This document shows, piece after piece, positions 54,936-57,054 of a stretch of 57,054 nucleotides of DNA. Source of the stretch: Pandoraea sp. (lineage in GTDB: Bacteria; Pseudomonadota; Gammaproteobacteria; Burkholderiales; Burkholderiaceae). A program made the position numbers and the translations under genes. Within the stretch, counting starts at the first letter, position 1, and each line of letters begins with the position of its first letter. A model generated the notes under the pieces. The model searched no databases and had not been told where the DNA came from. It saw only the letters and a list, made by a program, of their open reading frames with translations. Location of the stretch: the NCBI GenBank assembly GCA_031291335.1, contig JARLJF010000183.1, forward strand, positions 1 to 57,054, read 5' to 3'.

Positions 54936-56309
54936 CTAAAAAGTATCGTCTAGCCTGACCTGAACATCACCAATGCCGATATCCGCAGCACCGTCGGCGA
55001 GATGCATCGTCACTTGCTGTCCCCGCTGGAGTTTCCTCGGATCGCGCAGCGGCTGGCCCTTCGCGTCGAGCACGGCGGCGTAACCGCGCTGGAGCGTGCG
55101 GCGCGGATTGAGCAGCTCAAGTTGCGCCGTGGCATCGGTAAGGCGTTGGCCGGCGCGCTCCGCGCGGCGTGACATTGTGTTTTGCAAGCGCTGCAACAAT
55201 AACGAGACGCGTTCGTGCTGTGGCGCGACGTCGGGCACAGCGCGTGTCAGGCGAAGGCACAACATCTCGAACCGGCCGCGGCGCTGGGCCAGCGGGCGCT
55301 CCAGCGCATGACGCATCCGATCGGTCAGGTGCGCCAGTTCCCCGCGCTGACGCGCCAGACGCTCACGAGGCGAAACCAGCCCGCGCGACAGGCTATCGAG
55401 CTGCTGGCTACGCTGCTCAAGCGTGCGCCGCATCGCGCGGCTCAAACGCTGACGCTCCCGGTCGACCTCGCGCAGACACTCGTCGCGGGCCGCGCTGATC
55501 AGTTCGGCAGCCGCCGTCGGCGTGGGCGCGCGCACGTCGGCCACGAAATCGGCAATGGTGAAATCGGTTTCATGCCCCACGCCCGAGACGATAGGTAGCT
55601 CACTGCGGGCAATCGCATGCGCGAGCACTTCTTCGTTGAACGCCCATAGATCTTCGATGGAACCGCCGCCGCGGCACAGCAGAATGGCGTCCACCTCGCC
55701 ACGGGCGTTGGCCGTATCGAGCGCGGCGGCCAGGCGTGTGGCGGCATCGGCACCTTGCACGGGGGCCGGATAGACCACCACCGAGACGTGCGGTGCGCGA
55801 CGGGCGAGCGTGGTCAGCACATCGCGCAAAGCCGCTGCCTGCAACGACGTGACCACGCCCACGCGGCGGGCATATCTGGGCAACACTCGCTTGCGCTGCG
55901 CGTCGAACAGTCCGGCGGCGGCAAGCTTCTCCTTGAGTTTCAGGAACGCTTCATACAGATTGCCCTGCCCGGCACGGCGGATCGCCTCGACATTGAGTTG
56001 GACCTCCCCGCGCGGGACATACATTGAAAGCAACGCGCGCACTTCGACACGATCGCCCTCTCTGGGCGAAAAGTCGGCGTGCTGCGCACGGCCGCGGAAC
56101 ATCACGCAGCGCATTTGCGCCTGCGCGTCCTTGATCGAGAAATACCAGTGGCCGCTGGCCGCGCGCGTGAAGTTCGAGATTTCGCCGCTGACCCAGGCGA
56201 GCGGAAAGCTCCGCTCCAGCACACCGGCAACGGCCTTGTTCAAATCCGAAACACTTAGCACGCGATCCGCACCACCAGTGGGCCGGGCGTCGTCGAAAGA
56301 TAGGTTCAT
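54936..56309 (-). CDS. xseA: Exodeoxyribonuclease VII large subunit
   Basis: This 457-residue protein has an N-terminal OB-fold (LPL-type AWVSGEISNFTRAASGHWYFSIKD in part), the nuclease core with ILLCRGGGSIEDLWAFNEE and ELPIVSGVGHETDFTIADFVAD truncated to GVGHETDF, and a long coiled-coil C-terminal region (about residues 290-400). With the small subunit XseB it degrades single-stranded DNA. XseB is not in the window. The upstream region carries DnaA-box-like sequences. Confidence 0.95.
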   Translation of the reverse strand: MNLSFDDARPTGGADRVLSVSDLNKAVAGVLERSFPLAWVSGEISNFTRAASGHWYFSIKDAQAQMRCVMFRGRAQHADFSPREGDRVEVRALLSMYVPRGEVQLNVEAIRRAGQGNLYEAFLKLKEKLAAAGLFDAQRKRVLPRYARRVGVVTSLQAAALRDVLTTLARRAPHVSVVVYPAPVQGADAATRLAAALDTANARGEVDAILLCRGGGSIEDLWAFNEEVLAHAIARSELPIVSGVGHETDFTIADFVADVRAPTPTAAAELISAARDECLREVDRERQRLSRAMRRTLEQRSQQLDSLSRGLVSPRERLARQRGELAHLTDRMRHALERPLAQRRGRFEMLCLRLTRAVPDVAPQHERVSLLLQRLQNTMSRRAERAGQRLTDATAQLELLNPRRTLQRGYAAVLDAKGQPLRDPRKLQRGQQVTMHLADGAADIGIGDVQVRLDDTF

Positions 56310-56329
56310 GCGTGTTCGCTGACGAAAAA

Positions 56330-56678
56330 CTGTCCACAGGCCCGCTAATTTAAGGGTTTTCGCGTCCGGACGCCCTATTTTTCCTGCACCGCAGGGTCAA
56401 ACCCTTGATTTATCTGGCTTTCCGGCCGACTTCGCAATCATGGCACAGGGCCATTGCGAGGGCATCGCCAAGATATATGCTCAGGAGGCGACATGTTCAC
56501 ATAGTTATCCACAGGCTATCGGGGACGTCTTGGGAATTGTGAGCTTGCGGCGGTGTTCATTTCTGAAACCATTGATTGCTCATTTTTTCATCACGAACTA
56601 AAAAGTGCAGTTGGGTCAAAGAGTTGCCGAATGTATCCCAAGGTTGTCCACATCCTTGTGCTCGGATGATGTGGAAAA
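56330..56678. promoter_or_regulatory. Four DnaA-box-like 9-mers between xseA and the exbB-like gene
   Basis: TTATCCACA (56505-56513) is a perfect E. coli-type DnaA box. TTGTCCACA (56644-56652) and, on the minus strand, TTTTCCACA (56678-56670) differ at one position each. CTGTCCACA (56330-56338) differs at two. They lie in a 450-bp gene-free, A+T-richer stretch. Confidence 0.5.
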
Positions 56679-56684
56679 CGGTGC

Positions 56685-56736
56685 TTGCCCATCCCCCCCC
56701 TGCACGCTACAGTTCGGACTCGTTTGCCCATCCCCC
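56685..56736 (+). repeat. 13-bp direct repeat before the exbB-like gene
   Basis: TTGCCCATCCCCC occurs at 56685-56697 and again at 56724-56736, 39 bp apart, 21 bp before the TTG start of the next gene. It may be a regulator half-site pair or slippage product. Confidence 0.6.
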
Positions 56737-56757
56737 GCAACAAGCAAGAGGTCGTCT

Positions 56758-57054
56758 TTGTTCGCCGTCATCCAGGCCGCCGGTTGGCCCATCTGGCCAC
56801 TTCTCATCGCATCCGTTATCGCGCTCGCCCTGATCGTCGAGCGCGCCCTGTCACTGCGTCGCGCGCGCGTACTGCCAAGCGGCGTTCTCGAAAACGCGAT
56901 CACGCTCGCCCGGCGCGGGTCGGCCAAGCAGGACGCCACCGAAGCGTTGGCGCGCGGTTCGATGCTCGGCCGCGTACTCGCGACCGGTGTGCGTTACGTT
57001 GCGCACAACCCGCAAGGTCCTCGCGAAGGCGCCAAAGAAGCCCTGGAAGAGACC
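56758..57054 (+). CDS. MotA/TolQ/ExbB proton-channel family protein, 5-prime part
   Basis: A frame begins at TTG 56758 and runs past the window end; 99 codons are visible. AGAGG lies six bases before it. The opening FAVIQAAGWPIWPLLIAS and membrane helix followed by VERALSLRRARVLP, and later ATGVRYVA, match ExbB/TolQ-type proton channel subunits, which use proton motive force to energise outer-membrane import or integrity. In Burkholderiales such a gene is often followed by exbD and lpxK; that is outside the window. Confidence 0.82.
   Translation, partial: MFAVIQAAGWPIWPLLIASVIALALIVERALSLRRARVLPSGVLENAITLARRGSAKQDATEALARGSMLGRVLATGVRYVAHNPQGPREGAKEALEET

Noticed and set aside
56330..56678. 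Chromosomal origin of replication
   Set aside because: DnaA-box-like sequences are present, but no dnaA, dnaN, rpmH or AT-rich unwinding region is visible nearby.

Overview
The window looks like a contiguous piece of a high-GC betaproteobacterial chromosome. Burkholderiales is well supported by the gene neighbourhoods (rpmB-rpmG beside radC and fkpB-ispH, livJHMGF, ribF-ileS-lspA-coaBC, clpS-clpA). A Pandoraea- or Burkholderia-like host is my guess, not proven. I saw no rRNA, tRNA, CRISPR array, insertion sequence or prophage. Most of the window is core housekeeping DNA with a few accessory blocks.

Layout. 1-5.4 kb: the tail of an unrecognised gene, then a MacA-MacB-outer-membrane-factor tripartite exporter. 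5.4-10.2 kb: an SDR/epimerase-like gene and a ferredoxin-NAD(P)H reductase whose start codons face away from each other only 15 bp apart, then a class III aminotransferase with a possible attenuator in front of it, and two GNAT acetyltransferases. 10.3-15.3 kb: a branched-chain amino acid ABC transporter (livJ, terminator-like hairpin, livHMGF). 16-19 kb: ispH, fkpB, radC, rpmB, rpmG. 19-23 kb: all three de novo quinolinate/NAD genes (nadB facing nadA-nadC). 23-28 kb: fatty acid desaturase, MscS-type channel, rRNA m5C methyltransferase and purN. 28-37 kb: ribF, ileS, lspA, coaBC and dut, with an MFS transporter and a luciferase-like oxidoreductase lying between coaBC and dut. 37-40.6 kb: clpA, clpS and a cold-shock gene with a structured leader. 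41-45.4 kb: a four-gene Rieske oxygenase operon of the salicylate 5-hydroxylase (NagAa-G-H-Ab) type with a divergent NahR/NagR-like LysR regulator. 45.4-49.7 kb: accessory genes (glycosyltransferase, SDR with divergent LysR, VOC protein, secreted protein). 49.7-57 kb: icd, an RluE-type pseudouridine synthase, two tandem Ala/Lys-rich secreted peptides, DUF192 protein, HD-GYP protein, sodB, xseA and the start of an ExbB/TolQ/MotA-type gene.

The most interesting signals are regulatory. (i) A near-consensus promoter leads at once into a short arginine-rich reading frame and a perfect terminator just before an acetylornithine-aminotransferase-like gene, which resembles an undescribed amino-acid attenuator. 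(ii) Two perfect inverted repeats lie between the salicylate-hydroxylase-type operon and its regulator. (iii) A cluster of DnaA-box-like 9-mers lies between xseA and the exbB-like gene. (iv) A perfect inverted repeat built on TCTTATATAAGA lies upstream of icd. (v) Nine AATT tracts lie upstream of livJ. All are read by eye and none has been tested by a search.
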